The notes under the pieces: generated by a model
What the model saw: the letters and a program-made list of their open reading frames with translations, nothing else
The model's database searches: none
What the model was told of the DNA's origin: nothing
Translations under genes and position numbers: made by a program
Assembly: GCA_030592225.1 (NCBI GenBank)
Contig: JAUVJT010000006.1
Span: 1-26,410 of the forward strand
DNA length: 26,410 nt
Direction of reading: 5' to 3'
From: Candidatus Stahliibacteriota bacterium
GTDB lineage: Bacteria; Hydrothermota; Tepidihabitantia; B3-TA06
Shown: one piece after another, positions 25,935 to 26,410 of the stretch
How positions within the stretch are numbered: the first letter of the stretch is position 1
Layout of the letters: every line of letters begins with the position of its first letter

Positions 25935-26007
25935 GTCCTTGCTAATTTTAAGTTAATGTCTTAAAGCTAAGTGACGAAAGTGTAACTCTTATCTGCGATG
26001 TGCGAAC

Positions 26008-26024
26008 TTGGTACGCCAATTGCT
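26008..26024 (+). promoter_or_regulatory. Sigma54-type (-24/-12) promoter of the secreted-protein gene
   Basis: TTGGTACGCCAATTGCT closely matches the consensus TTGGCACG-N4-TTGCW, with one mismatch. GG is at 26010-26011 and GC at 26022-26023, with exactly 10 bp between. The transcript would start near 26035, 36 nt before ATG 26071. Confidence 0.8.
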
Positions 26025-26070
26025 GTATATATGAGCGAGCTAAGGTTTACGATTAAACAAGGAGGCTAAT

Positions 26071-26410
26071 ATGAAGCGTTCCCTGGTCTTGGTGATATTC
26101 ATCGCAGGAATGCTGGTTCCGGCGATTGCACAAACCGTTACGGATCTTCACTTCAACCACGGTGATTCGGCTCACTACTGGGTCAACTGCGATCTCGTGT
26201 ACAACATAGATCTCAATATCAACAGCACCCACGTGTGGGATATGACCGTTCCTTTCGGCCCGGAAAAGATGGAAACCATGGAATTAGCTGAAGTTGAACA
26301 AGGGTTTTACTGTTCTCAATTTCCTTATGCTGAATGGGTAGCATTCAACAATGACCATGCATATGGGGAAATTTCCGAAGCCTACATGGGCCGTAACGGC
26401 AATACGATAC
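26071..26410 (+). CDS. Secreted protein of unknown function, cut by the window end
   Basis: The first 113 codons of a gene that continues beyond the window. AAGGAGG at 26059-26065 lies five bases before the ATG. A typical signal peptide is present (KRSLVLVIFIAGMLVPAIA) with a likely cleavage site before QTVTDLHF. The visible mature part is rich in aromatic residues, Asn and His (HYWVNCDLVYNIDLNIN) and contains two Cys, but I do not recognise a family. The upstream region holds a sigma54-type promoter and two copies of the 22-bp activator element, so this protein is the best candidate output of the neighbouring signalling operon. A C-terminal sorting tail like those of the minus-strand proteins may lie outside the window. 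Confidence 0.75.
   Translation, partial: MKRSLVLVIFIAGMLVPAIAQTVTDLHFNHGDSAHYWVNCDLVYNIDLNINSTHVWDMTVPFGPEKMETMELAEVEQGFYCSQFPYAEWVAFNNDHAYGEISEAYMGRNGNTI

Overview
The window looks like a chromosomal segment of an uncultivated bacterium, with mid-range GC, the standard code 11 (TAG, TGA and TAA all end apparently intact genes) and strong AGGAGG ribosome binding sites. Three secreted proteins end in a short beta-sandwich tail of the type IX / Por sorting kind (pattern: IYDxxGRLV ... GxYFV(R/K) ... K(I/V)xxxK). That tail, the secreted propeller proteins and the huge multi-PAS kinases suggest the Bacteroidetes/FCB side of the tree or a candidate phylum such as WOR-3. This is inference; no rRNA or marker gene is present.

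Layout. (1) 1-979: no convincing gene, but a dense series of perfect or near-perfect hairpins. (2) 980-4785: a decayed defence/addiction patch. A single-chain restriction-modification gene of the type ISP/IIG kind is split by one in-frame amber codon at 2968-2970, probably a Trp TGG changed to TAG. Next to it is a hicB-hicA pair with its own sigma70-type promoter; hicA is frameshifted by a 5-bp tandem duplication. (3) 4805-12684, minus strand: four tightly spaced genes for large exported proteins (beta-propeller-like repeats, one possible glycoside-hydrolase-like protein), read from a TTGACA-16-TATATT promoter. (4) 12685-13618: intergenic region with the divergent promoter and a sigma54 promoter. 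(5) 13619-25628, plus strand: a receiver-PATAN protein, a TPR / five-PAS / HisKA_2 kinase, a 1912-residue receiver / eight-PAS / three-GAF / HisKA kinase and an NtrC-type sigma54 activator with GAFTGA. The last three genes overlap by 1 and 4 nt. (6) 25629-26410: an intergenic region and the start of a secreted protein that runs off the window.

The most interesting result is a self-contained predicted regulon. A 22-bp element occurs three times. One copy lies upstream of the receiver-PATAN gene and two lie upstream of the secreted-protein gene at 26071. Each of these genes also has a GG-N10-GC sigma54 promoter, and the distance from the element to the -24 GG is exactly 97 bp in both cases. The second copy at the 26071 gene lies exactly 42 bp (about four helical turns) further upstream. 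The simplest model is that the kinases phosphorylate the NtrC-type activator at 24192-25628, which binds these elements and activates both flanking promoters with sigma54-RNA polymerase. The output would be a secreted protein on one side and a receiver-PATAN protein on the other. A nine-G tract inside the ATPase domain of the large kinase could make the circuit prone to slippage.
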